A DNA stretch of 64,000 nt from Heligmosomoides polygyrus polygyrus (GCA_947396885.1 OX377202.1:85540408-85604407); one strand, 5' to 3'. Positions 10,288 through 22,982 are shown, numbered from the stretch's first letter. Notes: generated from the letters alone by a model not told the origin. Made by a program: numbers and translations.

Positions 10288-12240
10288 CTAGTATGCTAAT
10301 TCCCTTCTGTTTAAGGCCCTTTGCATTAAGTGACTTCGAAATCTCTCAACAACACCTTCCGTGTATGTCTGTTGCATAAATGGAGTGCGTAACACAGCCA
10401 ACGTTACAAACTACATCTAAGGATACATGCCATACCTCAAATCGACACTGAATGAATGTTAATGCGTTGTTAATAGCAGTCTGGATACGTTTCAAAACCA
10501 GACCTCTTGATGGATATTGTCTGCTTGGTGTTTATCTAGATGCCCGTGCGAATTGAAAACCACATTAATTCATTCCTGTTCTTCTTTGAATTAAAGTTGC
10601 TATTACACTTACATTGCTTAGCCTTCTACGTGCTATAAAAGTGAAGAATAATGAAGAGCAATAATTCCAATCGAATTTCAACAGTCCTTATCGTCGCTGT
10701 TTTATATGGCTTATTGTAGTTCATGTATGTGAAATGTCTAATCACAGCGGATAGTGCGAACTGCAGGGCACTTTGTTTTGCGTCAGCGTACTTATTAATG
10801 TGGAACGTCTTCGAAATAGTTGCTATGCAAAAATCTAAGGAAGCAAATAAAACGAACGATTCTCTAGTCCTCCTTAAGATTTTAGTCCTCCTTCTTGTTT
10901 CTTTGCTTTTTCTTCTCCTCAACAACATGCTTTTTCTTCGTAGTTTCACATTTCTGGAAAGCTGTTACTATTCCTGTAGAAAGACAGCATCATGTTATTC
11001 GTAACTTAACCCACCCATGACTTTCTCGATCGTCGTCACCCTTATCTACTGAAAATACAAACGGTCAAACTCATTGATTGACTTTTTGAAAGACCTCATT
11101 ACCACAGTTTTCCTTTATTGTTTTTGTATTCGTGGGAGGAGTGAGCGAAAACTGCTATAAATGAATGTAGCTGTAGGTCGGTTTATGGTATTGTCTTTGT
11201 AAACTAGACTGCTTCAGTTTTGCTGCCGTTGCCAAGCAGTCAGAGTGGAGTGCCTCCTCCTCCTTCCCCCCCCCCCCCCCCTAGGACGATCCAGTACAAA
11301 TTCACTGAACTATTTATAGAAGTATGAGGGTGGATCCACTCTAAACTGTATCGATGCTTTTTTAAAGGAAACGTTAGCAAGCGCCGAATCAAACAAATCA
11401 AAACGGCATGATAGGCGGCTCCAAGCAACAGTGGAATGGACTGGAATATCCATAAAGAAGCGCTGGAGGTGCAAGTGTAGATCGAGAGAGATCCTTCTCC
11501 TTTACAATGTCTACAGAGTTTATAGGAAAACTTGTAGAACGAAACCGTTATGCGCCTCTGCGTGTGCAGTGTAAGGACATCTAGTCGTGCTGAGGTCAAG
11601 TAAACATGGAGAACGCGAACTTTAGGCACACTCTCTACGCTTGCACCGTGCTGAACACGCCAAGCAACATTGATGACTGCACGACATTGTTCCATTGTTC
11701 GAAACAACCTATAGTCGCCATAGTCATACAATGAAAGTGCAAACACCAGTTACATGTCACGCTGAAGGGACACAGGGATATACACATCAGGCTTTAGCTA
11801 CTGCTGCTCACATGCTTAACGAATGCATCGATAGTAAATTCGTGAGGAACTAGAGACCAGGAAACCTCCACACGTGGGAATCTGCTGGGAGGTAGTTACT
11901 TGGAAGCAAGTAACCACAATAGCTCTAAAAGCTTGTCTGGGTGTTATTTTCCAAAACCGACGGGGTCGATTTCCGCTAAATCTGCGCATTTGAGCGCCGT
12001 GCCGGTCAGTTTTCAAGACTATATTGGCTTGCCACTCAACTCAGGAAGCTTAGAAAACTTGCAATAGCACTCCAATGTAACCCTAGTCGAGAGGAGAGTG
12101 TTGACTAGTTTGAGCACAAGTCGAATGTTTGCAGCGTGACACCTCCACGGTATGAAATTAGGGTCCAATGCGAGCACTGTTGTGATGACCGCTTTTCCTT
12201 CTCTTTTTTCTTGGCATAGTTCGATGGAGGGTTTTTTGTC
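10288..12240. other. No gene identified
   Basis: Nearly 2 kb with no recognisable repeat. The longest open frame (11240-11746, minus, 168 codons) starts in ordinary sequence and ends through a poly-C/G run (11268-11281). It has no domain I recognise, so I leave it uncalled. Confidence 0.35.
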
Positions 12241-12408
12241 GCAGACCGTGTTGCCGGCAGACGGTCTGCGCTCCAGACGATCACGACCGTCGCTGTAGAA
12301 GTGTGCGGGTGAGGGACGGCGCCGCTTGTCGTCGACGGTGGCCTCTGAGTCCTTGCCCTATGATAAAAGATAGGGTTGCGGCGTTGCCGGAAAAGTGTGC
12401 GGACACCC

Positions 12409-12563
12409 TTAAGGCCGCCACAGACTTCTGCGGCGCCGCTGGAGGCGAGCTCTGCGTCTCTGCCCTATGGTTAAGCATAGAGCAGCGGCGCCGCCGGTGC
12501 CGCCGGTGCCGCCGGCCGGCCAGCGGCGCCGCTGGAGGCGAGCTCTGCGTCTCTGCCCTATGG
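12409..12563. mobile_element. Partial GC-rich terminal-inverted-repeat element
   Basis: Carries the same end (AAGGCC...CAGACTTCTGCGGCG) and interior (GCATAG...CAGCGGCGCCGCCGGTGCCG) as the complete elements next door and at 36304-36701. It stops where the next copy begins. Confidence 0.65.
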
Positions 12564-12978
12564 TTAAAGGCCCCCGCAGACTTCTGCGTCGAGCGGCGGG
12601 CGAAATCGCTGAGCGGAGCGGCTTGACTCATCATCAGTGGGAGCGGTGACGGCGAGGTACTGTACTGTTTCTAGTCGGGACCGACTGGTGCTTAACAATG
12701 ACGCGCCCCGATGACGATCGCGCGCCCGCATCGACCGTCTCCGCTCTGGATCCCGCCGCGAAAGGGCAGAGCGCAGAGCGCAGACAGACAGACGCTGGAG
12801 CGGCGCCGCCGGTTGGAATGATTCAAGTCATTTCCGCCAGCGACGCCGCCGGTGCCGCTGGGCAACGCCGCCGGTGCCGCCGGTGCCGCCGGCCGGCCAG
12901 CGGCGAGCTCTGCGTCTCTGCCCTATGGTTAAGCATAGGGCAGCGGCGACGCCGCAAAAGTCTGCGGGAGCCTTTAGA
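12564..12978. mobile_element. GC-rich TIR element, near-complete copy
   Basis: A non-coding DNA transposon of about 410 bp. The left end AGGCCCCCGCAGACTTCTGCG matches the reverse complement of the right end (CGCAAAAGTCTGCGGGAGCCT). The interior matches 36304-36701 in reverse orientation, including the 'cagtacagtac' and 'gcgccccgatgacg' landmarks. The flanks are TAA on the left and TTA on the right, close to a 3-bp TWA target. No transposase. Confidence 0.75.
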
Positions 12979-13763
12979 CGTATCCTGCGTCGACATACGG
13001 CGAATCGCGTGTTGGAGGGGGGTGGGGGAGGTGCAGTTCCGACGACGATTTTCCTACTCCTTTTTCTTACAATAGCTTCGCATTTCAACGGAATTAAAAC
13101 TGGGATGGACCACACGAAGGAAAGTGCAAAATGCTGTTCTACCATGAGCATGACATTAAAGAAATCCTCTTCAGGGAGAGATTGCTCCCCTAACCCCCAT
13201 AGCGCCCACAAATCTATAAAAGTGGAAACATCAGCGCTCTGTTGAAAGAGATCAATTCATCAAATTATCAGTTCTTGTTTCTTAAAATTAGTGTGACTTA
13301 CGATTTGTTTGTACGTGGTAAACTGCCGGCGCTATCAGAGTTGGGGGGACGGTCAGGAGGTAACCCGCCCCTGCTGGGGGCTTGCGATCTTCCCCTCATC
13401 CCCCTTGCTCACCCACCCCCAACCCCCTAGGCTTCACCAAGAGTCTAACGGCTGCCTTACGAAACCTTTGACACGCAAAACAAACGTTTCCGGTCCGTAG
13501 AGTAGCGGTGTACCTCCTGATGCCACGCCCACCAACAGGGTGCGGGTGTACCTCCTGTCGCGCTGCCTCAGAGTTGGGTGGGGGTGATGATGGCGCAAAG
13601 CGCGTTGGTGAGGGCGGGGCAGCCCATCTACTCAAACATGTACGACATGAAGTGGCGTTTCCCACCTGGAGCCCAATTCATCAACTGCTTACCGGCCGCG
13701 GTTCAATCCCAATGGGGGGGGGGGGGAGGAATCACGGCGGCCTCGGTCCGAAACGCATGTGTG
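12979..13763. other. No gene seen; G/C-homopolymer-rich
   Basis: Includes short poly-G/C tracts (13013-13030, 13715-13725) and a repeated 'gtgtacctcctg' phrase near 13507 and 13547. No coding frame is supported. Confidence 0.4.
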
Positions 13764-13884
13764 CGCGTCGATAGGTTCACCGTGGCGATACGTACAGCGA
13801 TGTCTGCGGGCTCCACGTATCCAACCCACGGCCACTGTACGGCTATCCCTGTACGTGTCCCAACGGTGAACCTGTCGACGCGCC
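13764..13884. repeat. Hairpin element
   Basis: About 39-bp arms: GCGCGTCGATAGGTTCACCG on the left and its near reverse complement (CGGTGAACCTGTCGACGCGC) on the right, with a 40-bp spacer. Probably a small non-coding foldback transposon. Confidence 0.65.
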
Positions 13885-14062
13885 TTTTTTTCGCCTTTTC
13901 GTCCGTGTCTAAATTTGCTCTTTATTTCAGGAAGAGGGCTGCAATAGCCACCGTAGGGGTTCAGGTAGGCATGTTATGTTGCAAGTATTCATCTCTATGT
14001 AGTGTTTGCGCGTGAGTATGGAGTGCCCCCCCCCCCCCCTATTGGGATTGACCCCCGGCCGC

Positions 14063-14136
14063 TAACGGTGAAAAGTATCGCCAAACCCGATGCTAATGAA
14101 TATCGGTATCAGGGGGTTTGGCGGTACTTTTCACCG
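14063..14136. repeat. Hairpin (about 27-bp arms)
   Basis: TAACGGTGAAAAGTATCGCC pairs with GGCGGTACTTTTCACCGTTA, with a short AT-rich loop. A 'cggtaaacggtg' copy of the arm end follows at 14143. Confidence 0.65.
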
Positions 14137-14990
14137 TTACTGGCCGGTAAACGGTGATGAATCTGGCCTCTGTAGGAAGGTTTTACCCGTTTAGTTCCCG
14201 CGTGACAGAAAGTTCGACCTAGACCCCTCTCGCTGTAACTTGCATTGCACGTAAATAGCGTGGTATGGGAATTTCACGTCATTCACATAGGGTGTGATAG
14301 AGCACATACTATAATAGATTCAAACGCAAAAACAACAAGCGGAGACATGCAATCTTAACAATAAAAAAGAATGAAAACGTTCACCCGCAGGCGTTGGCAG
14401 GATACTTAGCCCTTGGACTTAGAAGGCTCACTCACACCGAATACGGGTCATGACACGCAGAGCCCGCAACACGCGTGAACTGTGCGGTTTTGGACTATTT
14501 CGCCCACTTTTGGCCCCCGCGACTCCTCTCCCCACCCTTCGGAAGTTATGTTTTTGGTGATTTTTTTACATTTTGGGTCCACCTAGGATGCGCTCTATCT
14601 CTTCATAGGTGGACCTAGCTGAATCTCTGCACCCATCCAACTGGATAGCCCGAAACTGCCACTGTCACCACACCAACACCATTGACACGTGAAGTTTGTC
14701 CAAGCTACAAGAGCTCCACATTTTGTCGCATTCGAATTCCCTATCGCCTTCGTACGCTGAAAACTTCTGAACACGAACAAACCTTTTGGAGTGTGCTGTC
14801 TTAAGTGCAACATGTCCCTTCCTGATGAAACAACTTCCGGTGAGCGCTCCTAGTAAATTGATTGCAACCCTACTTTGGCGGCTTAAGTATTTGCGGTTAT
14901 CTTTGATATTGTGGCTACCTTATTCTTTGATAAAGTGTTTACAGTGCGGTACGATTGTTGCGTCACAATACATAAAGACCGGGCACACAT
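14137..14990. other. No gene seen
   Basis: Unassigned. The phrase 'tccacctagg/taggtggacct' (14578-14615) is a short inverted pair. Confidence 0.35.
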
Positions 14991-15240
14991 TCCCACCAAA
15001 TCGATGCCCCTATGCTTAAGCATTGGCCGCCGCCGCACCGCTGCCGCTGCTGCCGAGTGTGCCCGGGCCTATAGATTTCTGGGCGTGGTGCATGGGTGTT
15101 CTAGGCCGTATGCTCGTCTACCCCGAGTCTCCCCCAATGGGGGATTGGGGTGTGATAGATATGTTGATATTGATTGATTTTCCCCAACGGGGGAACACGA
15201 GCATACGGCCCTGTAAGGGGCGTATATAGCCTTCTAGAAA
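14991..15240. repeat. Hairpin-family remnants
   Basis: 14995-15062 matches half of the hairpin at 52809-52926 (AAATCGATGCCCCTATGCTT...CTGCTGCCGAGT). A second inverted pair follows: GGCCGTATGCTCGT at about 15101 and ACGAGCATACGGCC near 15198, with inner CCCC/GGGG arms. Confidence 0.55.
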
Positions 15241-15599
15241 ACATGTGAACGCTTTTTGTGAAGCCCTCTGATAAACGATTTTTCTTCGCATCGTATATCG
15301 TCTATCCGATATGGATAACACCGGATAATGTAGAAGTAATAGAGGAAGACAACCTCATCACTTCTTGTTATTACAAGTGTTCCGATACGCCTAACGGCGT
15401 GTCTCGCACTCGCGCGCTTGTCGGGACTTTGCAGCATCACTGACCTATGGAGAGTAGTTTTTGTAAACATAAAATTCGCTAACATCTAGGACCTGGTGCG
15501 CACTTTATCGGCACCAAGCCGGCCAGTAACGTTATTAGTTGTGCTGCGCAGTATTTCTGTCCCTCGGGTTGCTCCTCCACAACCGTTCTCAACAGCTAG
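15241..15599. other. No gene seen
   Basis: Short overlapping open frames on both strands. No domain or repeat is recognised. Confidence 0.35.
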
Positions 15600-16820
15600 C
15601 GTTTCCAGATATCGTTGACATGTCTTCCGAAGCCAGGTTCCCCTCACTCGTTTCTTCCTACTGGATCTAATTGCTGGTACGCCTTTAGTGGTCTTCTCTC
15701 TTGCTCTTTAGTCCCCCACCTTCCTGATCCCAACTCCTGGCTCACTTCTTTGTTTTCACTATTGACCCCTACTGATCTCTTCTTGCTGGTTTCCCTGTCC
15801 TAGTCCCTCCTCCAGGTTGTTCCTTTCCTTCCTCCTGGTTCACCCTAGAGGCCCCTTACTGCCCTTATCCACCACCCCTTAGTGGTCTTCCCATGCTCAC
15901 GGCAGACGTCGGTGACACGAAATTCAGGATCAGGGCGCTTGTTGCTCGACGAAAGGGGCCAGTCTTCCGAATCCAGAAGCTCAGAAGCGCGCCCAGTCGC
16001 CGCTGTGTCGAGCATGAAGAGGTTATGTATATGGCAGATTCCTTGTTCCCCGTACGAATTCCCTTACGGCTTCCTTTTTGATGGTTCACGGTCCTGGTCC
16101 GGCCTCCAGGTCCCTTCTTCAAGGTAGATCCCTCCCCCTTCGGGATCCTCCTTACTACTCTACCCCAATTAAGTAGCCCTCCCGCGCTCACGACAGGACG
16201 ACGGCGAGCGAACGCCCATTGGGCGACATCGGTGTCACATGCTCACTGATAATCCGGTCTCACTGATAATGGATTCCCTGCTGATCCTCCTTACTGCCCC
16301 CCCCCCTCTATTGCTAACTCCCTACTGGTTCCTCCTTATTGCCTAAACCCTTCTTGGTGCCACCTCGTGGCCTGCTTCATTGTTCTCCCTATCCACCCCC
16401 CCCCCATCCCGATGCCTCCTCCAGGTCGCTCATTCCTGGTCGCTGTCGGTTCTCCACCCTCGAAGTCCCCCTTCTACTCTTAACCCTTTAGTGGTCTTCT
16501 CATGCTAATTGTACGAAGTCGGCGGCACGGCTTTGAACCTGGACGCTCAGAAACGCGCGTGGGTGCTGTTGTGTTAAGTAGTAAAGGACTACGCTTCTCC
16601 TGCTGCAGCAACATCTCACGTTCAATAGCAAATTTTGCCCGCGCAGTAGATGATGAGGCGTATCTCATTTAGGTTAGATCAATCGACGGACAAACTCTTT
16701 TATATATAGGTGATGATGGTGATACCGCGCCCTCGCTGTGGATGACGCGGCGTATCTCGCTTAGGTTAGATCACTCGACGGACAAACTCTTTTATATATA
16801 GGTGATGATGGTGATAACCT
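15600..16820 (-). repeat. Pyrimidine-rich repeats ending in tandem Helitron-like ends
   Basis: This block is the minus-strand counterpart of 1655-2800: 'cctactggttcctccttattgcc' repeats, GACATCGGTGTCAC phrases, poly-C runs, and two copies of GACGGACAAACTCTTTTATA (16684 and 16777). The unit from 'gatgaggcgtatctc' to 'ggtgatgatggtgata' is duplicated in tandem, about 93 bp apart. The ends resemble the 5' end at 1655 in reverse. No protein is encoded. Confidence 0.5.
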
Positions 16821-17356
16821 TTATGAAATCATTGCCAACGAAAACTAGCACGAGAACTGAAGCAGGAAATACCCGAACACCAAGACACAACAAAACGCTG
16901 GACGGCTAGGGTGAAAGGGACCGTTTTGTAGTTCTATTACATATCATTACATATCGTAATCCACGTAATTAGGAATCTTATGTGAAACTTATGTAAAACT
17001 GGTAAGCTGTGAAATTCCGCATGATCGCTCTGGACAATTTCTAAAGTAGCTGGATGTTGATGTGCTTCCTAACATAAGTGAACTTATCGCATGCAAGTCC
17101 CCTCTCGAGCCATCAGCCGTCGAATGAAGGGTTATATGCGCTAAAATCCTTGAATGAATATTGCACGATTTCAAATGTGTTTTTTTACAACTGTCCGGTT
17201 CTGAAACAAAACGCTCCAAATAATTACGAAGTTTGCTCCGAAATTGTTCGACTTTTCATGAGGAGTGTGTTATACCACGACCCGTCGGCGACAGTGTTGA
17301 GCGAGTGCTACGCAGCGCATAGCCACCCCGTAGATTTGCAATTGTTCAAATAGATC
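16821..17356. repeat. Unassigned with a dispersed repeat fragment
   Basis: 17278-17330 (CGACCCGTCGGCGACAG and following bases) recurs at about 49508-49560. Otherwise nothing recognised. Confidence 0.4.
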
Positions 17357-18078
17357 CCCCTTTGAATAAAGGGTTCTAAACACATGTTTAGCTGTTTCTT
17401 TTAATTTTAGCCATATCAATCACTACCACCCACCATTGTGAACTTTCTGATCGGCAACGACGCGTGCTACGCTTTGAAAGTAACTGCCACTCCAATGGAC
17501 TCCATCTCGGTTTTCATTCTATGCCACCATCGCTTTATTGCCTAACATCACAACCTCTAAAAACCCAGTGACCATCCAGAAAATTTTGTCATAAACGATC
17601 TATCTCTATGACATTTATTCAGTATGTCGCTTCACTTCTGGTAGCCGTAGCTTCACTTCCCCTATCCTGGTCGAGTGGCTGTATCCGATTCGCCACTACA
17701 TCTGCCTGAATGAATTTTTGCTTCCTTTTCCAGCTTTCAGCCATATTTCTAGGAAGCTTCCGCTTCTGTTCTTCTCCTTCTAAAGTCAATATTAAATTCA
17801 ACGTCTACCAATTTCATCATGTTTGAAGCCGAAGAAAGCAGGTTCCCGTTGAATTCGGGAAGTAGTCCTTTCTCGAGCTGAGGTCTAAAGAAATGTATAT
17901 GAAACACGTACTTAGACAAAGAACAAATAACAATGTTCTTTCCGAAGAGCAATACTGAGAAGCAGCGGAGGATGAGTCCTTTTTCTGCCCAAAGACCAAA
18001 GGATACGACAAGTATTGTAGTTTATGAGTTTTATTCATGGCTTTCCACAATAAGCATACCTTCTATAGTTGCGCATTC

Positions 18079-18079
18079 T

Positions 18080-18110
<31 letters not shown>

Positions 18111-18898
18111 TTGGCCAACATGAAAAATGATATGAAAGGCGAGCCACGAAAGAATTTAGGTAGCATTGGCTCTCTGCAGAAAGCAATAGAATGTCTAAGG
18201 AACAGGAGAGAAACGGGGGGGGGGGTCCGGCAGCTGCGAAATTGCCTACAGAAGTGAGTCGCGACAGTCTACACCTAGGTTAGAGGGGGTACTGACAGAG
18301 CTAAGCTGAACAGGAGTACGTAAATTAGCAGATGCCTAACGATACTACTACCATAGGCAGAATGCGCTGTTAATTGGTGCGGGCTTGGTATCTCAAAGGC
18401 CTCTCTATACTGGTACGCACCAGAACTGCCCTGGGAGATCATGAGCAACTGTCCGTATTCTGCTTATTACCCACAACAGCGTCATGGAGTGAGGAAATGT
18501 GTGTTTAAATTATTGTTTCGTATTGACACACTCCGTGTAGCACACGCAGCGCACGAGACTAGGCAGAAGGAAAACGTAGAAGTGACAGAAAATAAAATCA
18601 AAGAAAGAAAAGAAATGAAATGAAAAGACATGAAAAGAAATGAAGCAAAGGTATTCTGCAATCGCAACATATTGCCTTCTTTTGGTGAACGAATGAGGCC
18701 TGATAGAAAAACCATCGACAACGCATTAGGAGGCCGCGGTTGAAATCAGAACCTTCCTGAAATCTCCAGTATTATTCCTCAACATAACGTGCTTGCCAAT
18801 ACAGTCATGTGGATCAGTTCCCGTGAACTACTCACCAACTGATCTTTCTATAACCGTCTGTGCATCTATATAAGAAGGCACGGGAAAGAGTTTGCTGT

Positions 18899-18959
<61 letters not shown>

Positions 18960-18977
18960 ATATATATACATATATAT
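18079..18977 (-). mobile_element. Insertion in the CAP pseudogene, CR1-like 3' tail at one end
   Basis: The intact paralogue reads 'gtgcatcatgagcg' where this copy has about 900 extra bases. The insert starts with (TTTA)n at about 18081-18113, the reverse complement of the (TAAA)n tail of the CR1-like LINE at 44017-44036. It ends in (TA)n at 18902-18955. No RT coding remains visible, so the CR1 assignment rests on the tail and the following 'ggccaacatgaaa' phrase, similar to 46440. Confidence 0.5.
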
Positions 18978-18978
18978 A
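18902..18978. repeat. (TA)n microsatellite
   Basis: Perfect TA dinucleotide run of about 54 bases followed by an interrupted TATATA stretch. Confidence 0.9.
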
Positions 18979-19139
18979 TCATGAGAGTTTTAGCTCTTAG
19001 CCTGTCGTTTGTGATAAACTGGTAAATGATATTGTTATGCCTATATTAGCTTCAATTCTTCAGCTAAATGTAGTGATATATTCCTACAAAATTCTTTATA
19101 GTCACCGACCTACTTTTGATATGCGACACCAGTAATGAA

Positions 19140-19625
19140 TTAATTTTAGACCCTTCGCAATTTTGGACCAAATCTACGCAGCACTTGAAAGTCCACTTCA
19201 AATAAGTGAATATTCTCCGTCGAAACAGTCGTCGACTGTAGAGCACTGTCGGGCTGAGCGTTCCTATGCTGGCTGCGTTTGCAGTGTATCTGAATATCGA
19301 ACAAACACTTCCAGCGCAACCCTTTCAAAGCCGAAAAGGCTTGGTGAACAGAACAAACGAACAAACCAAACGTCATAGAACTGAAGCAATGTCGTTTGCG
19401 TTTGGTCCTACGCTTCAAAAAATCTGTTTGTCAGAGAATTCAGAAAAATACGAAACCCATCTGCGTGTTGGAACGGGAAAACTGAATGTCAACCGCTTTC
19501 CTGCCGTCCGCTAGGATCATGTAGCCAGCCCATCGTATCTATGCAGCTAGTAGCAATTGTCTATGCAGCAGATTCTTCGAATGTTTTTCGAACAAACACA
19601 CCTTGGGCAATGCATTAGAGTAACA
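19140..19625. repeat. Dispersed repeat shared with 49095-49375
   Basis: The segment from about 19370 matches 49100-49370 in the same orientation (caaacgtcat/gcaatgtcgttt, gggaaaactgaatgtcaacc, tagcaattg.ctat, cgaacaaacacac). Frames on both strands are open but show no recognised domain. Confidence 0.5.
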
Positions 19626-21687
19626 ACACTACTGCAATATCCCACGTGTTTAGAATATTAACTATTATATCAACCAGCACATTTGTTTCTCTAATAGTTT
19701 TTCAGCATAGTATATCATACACTATAGAACATAACACTCGCCAAGCTTATGCCGATTAGATCTCATAGAAGTTAGACCTGGACCCCAGAAGGAAGCGTCA
19801 CCCGACCCATTACCGCCGCTGCTAAAAGTGCCGCTACCCACTTCGGTACTACAATACCGCTCCTGTCTTTTGGTTTTTGGGCGGAATAGACGGAAAAAAC
19901 CGCCGTTTCCGCCGCTTTTCCATAACTCCCTTCAAAGTACCTTGATCAGAAAATAAATGCAACCATTCGAATCCATTCCTGATGATCTATCCAATGATGT
20001 AAGTAGCATTCAATGCTTCTTGAAAAATTTGTTTCGGTGACCTATATCGTCTCGACGGCGGCGGCCTCCAGTCGTCGCGCGAGATAATTGCCCCCACAGG
20101 GACATCTCACTAGGTTACCAGAATAAGCACCCTTTTAAGCAAATTTCCCGCTTTCTGCCTATGATATGCTCTACATGGTGTACTTTTACATAGCAAGCCA
20201 AAAATTCTGATCATCATGATGTGCTCTTTTTTAAAATTTTCTCTCGTCTAGACCGCCAGATTTTTGGTAATCTCCTGATTTCATGGGATCTTCCTTGATC
20301 TTGGTTTCTTCCTTAAAAACTCAAAGTTGGCTGATCAACTGAGCTAAGGATAATCCGCAATGTAGCTGAAAGGGAGCTACCAGAGAGTAAAGTAGTTCGA
20401 AAACTGGCTGCTGCCAAAGCTATCTTCAAGGCCAATTGTGGATGCGGTATGTGATTTTTGCCAAATCAAGTAGACCATAGGAGCTTCGCCTTTAGGAGGA
20501 TGGACCGCAGAATGAGAGCATCACGGAAGTGCTCTTTCACCGTCCATCTCTGATCTCCTTGGCTTAGTGGTGATATTGTAACGCATGTTAAGAAGCGGCT
20601 AAACACCATAGGAAGTGCGAAATGGCTCCAACACAAATTCGGCTAAAAAAGTTGTCCTAAAATAAAAAACTTTCCCAACCAATGATTTCCCCAGTGAATT
20701 CTGAGTCGAACAATGCCAGTTTCTGTACTTTTCCATTATTTTATCCACTTTCTGAATTTCTGCGATTGCTCGCCTGACTGTGGAGTACGGTCCGAGCCAC
20801 GATTAGGACGGCCGCCACAGCACTCCGGTGTAGTGACCTCACGCGACCCTCTTGATGCCTAACGCCGCCCAGTAGGCATCTTGCCACCTCTGAAGGTCCA
20901 TCGCACTCCGACTCCCTATTGATCTTCTACGAGTACACGATTAGGTTTTTTAAATGAAAACTATCACTATTGATTAGAAAATGTTCCAACACCTCTGAGT
21001 TAGTACTAATCTGTTTAATTTAACATTAGTTTTGACCCACATTTCTCCTAGGTACTCGCATTTTTTCTTCAAAGTTCATTTTTTTAATTAGCTTCTCCTT
21101 TCGCTATCCTGTTGCATAGGGGAAGCCTTGCTTCAGCAAAAAACAACCTCATGAAAACCTAAAAGGTTCGGCTTTGAAGCGAATTGATTTGTCGTTGGGC
21201 TATACATCGTCATAAACGCGTGCACAAATAATTTAGACCATTTTCTCGAAAGCAGGATCGTACATATTTTTATAATTGCTAACCTGTAGTGGAACTAATT
21301 GTAAGTGGTTAGAAAACGGGCTACAGAAGTTGTGCATGTCTTCCTTCGAACTGAGAGTGAGAAAGAGCCTATACACAGCGTGGAGCACGGAATTCATTTT
21401 TCCATGAGCGACTTATCCCTTCTCATCAACACAGGCTGATGATAGTGCAGTCCTTGTGCCGCTTCAAAGGCGAGGTTTTCGGGTTGAAACATCCGAATAT
21501 CGACAGCAGAAAAATACAAAGTCTGCTTGAAACGGTTTTTATGACGGGAAGATAATCATGCTATAGCTATCTTCGAGCCAGCCAGCGAGTTCTAGACCTG
21601 TGGTCGCACAAGTATGTAAGATAGGCACTGCTTAACTGTGTAGCCTTAAAGGTGAGCATAAGGATGAAGTGTAACTAGCCTTAAAGG

Positions 21688-21925
21688 TGAGCATAAGGAT
21701 GAAGTGTAAAGGACAGCTTCAATCAAACTGCTTGCGGGATGCGCTGCGCACGGACTTCTGCAGAATATCTTGGAGGCAATTTGGAAGCGTATTTGGCCTA
21801 AGCAATGAGTTGCGATGGCCATTCGATGGACATATCAGTGTTTTGTCCTTTCCAGCCATGTCTAGTGCCAATTAACCAATCCCGAAAGGAAATATTTGGT
21901 CGCCCCGGGCGGAAACGGCAAGAAC
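21688..21925 (-). mobile_element. Degenerate tRNA-derived SINE
   Basis: Heavily mutated minus-strand member of the SINE family. Landmarks 'gcgtatttggcc', 'gatggccattcgatgga' and 'gggcggaaac' are in the family order. The tail side has lost most identity. Confidence 0.6.
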
Positions 21926-22670
21926 AGTAGCTTTGTTACAGGCTACTCGCCAATATCAACCACAACGCAGTGTCTTGCAGGATTACCAAGCACACGTGTG
22001 CCACGATAGAAGAAGTGTGTCTCTCACAGCTGTGTTAGTACATTAGAGAGAAATTGAAATTTTCTGTAGAAGCATTTTAGCATAAAGTGTAGCATCAGCT
22101 TGGCATCAGGTTCAGTGGCCTAAGAGCGTTTTCAAAAATTAAGTGGAAAGCCATCCTGAAATTTTCCTCCACTGTCCTATGGAGTTGTGTTATGGTTTCC
22201 TCCACGTTTTAGTCGGTAATCAAATTTGTTGGGTAGATTTTTGAAGATTTCTGCCTTGATAATCATCTAGTGTGGAAGAGTGGACTTCAGCCCAATTTTT
22301 GTTAAAATTTTGTTCAAAAGAGTTCAAATTGAATATTTATTCCAAAAGTTGAATTCGTACCTTCTGGAGTTGTCGCGTCAGATGCAAATGTCCTACAATT
22401 CTGCTCGAGCATGAAAATCAATCATTTGGAGATCTATGGTAGTGCCGTAATTTCTCAAACACATGTCTCGCGCCTGCGTGTCGTCAGTGGCTACAAGGGG
22501 TTGTTCAGCGATTACACAGGAATGCAACTGAAGAGGCTATGCGTTCGAGAAAGTGTCAGAGCTCTTCATCACATATCTTAAGGTAAAACAAGCCACATTC
22601 GTTCAACTGTAACATCTGAAGTGGTAGACACTTTAGGGCGGTGGCGCTGCACTGAAACCCTTCTTGAGGG

Positions 22671-22982
22671 GTGCTATACACAGAGGAAAGCCATTCATCA
22701 CCGTTTGAAGATTTACAGTCTGCTCGAACTAATTTTTCCTTGAGCAGCGAAGATGTCACCACAAGACGATCATCTCAAATCGGAGAAAAGAGACGGCGTG
22801 AAAGTGAAGCTGGCGACTTCGAATACAAGGACTCAGAATATTCTATACGACGACCCTTCACTCTCCAGGGATCGTCATACGGAAACTCGACTCAATGCAG
22901 ATTGAAGGTCTTCGACCACGAATACGCAGTACCAAAGTTCGATTCTTTCCCGAACGCATGGGTACCTCGTCAAAATAAATAG
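22671..22982 (+). CDS. Unrecognised open frame inside the inverted-arm element
   Basis: 103 codons, acidic/Ser-rich then basic (EKRRRESEAGDFEYKD), ending in a normal TAA. An ATG at the start and the central location make it the best candidate for a product of the surrounding element. I recognise no domain, and it may be chance. Confidence 0.2.
   Translation: MLYTEESHSSPFEDLQSARTNFSLSSEDVTTRRSSQIGEKRRRESEAGDFEYKDSEYSIRRPFTLQGSSYGNSTQCRLKVFDHEYAVPKFDSFPNAWVPRQNK

Larger units (their letters stand above)
17357..19015 (-). pseudogene. Broken copy of the second CAP domain (exon 7-10 equivalent)
   Basis: Minus-strand paralogue of 31338-32075. Exon equivalents are recognisable. NDRLRAKTLM and MRNYRR are split by an insertion at about 18079-18977. 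QLEKGLLPEFNGNLLSSASN lies near 17895-17821. The 'KY..KLE..AKIHSGRCSGESDTATRPG' exon is at about 17757-17600 and AIKRWWHRMKTE near 17545. The third exon has TGA where the paralogue has a Cys codon of YDC, plus further stops (TAG, TGA), and the fourth has TAG within FKA. It therefore cannot be translated. No last-exon equivalents were found. Confidence 0.82.

Noticed and set aside
11240..11746. 168-codon minus-strand open frame as a gene
   Set aside because: No recognisable domain, it ends by running through a poly-C/G tract, and there are no supporting splice partners.
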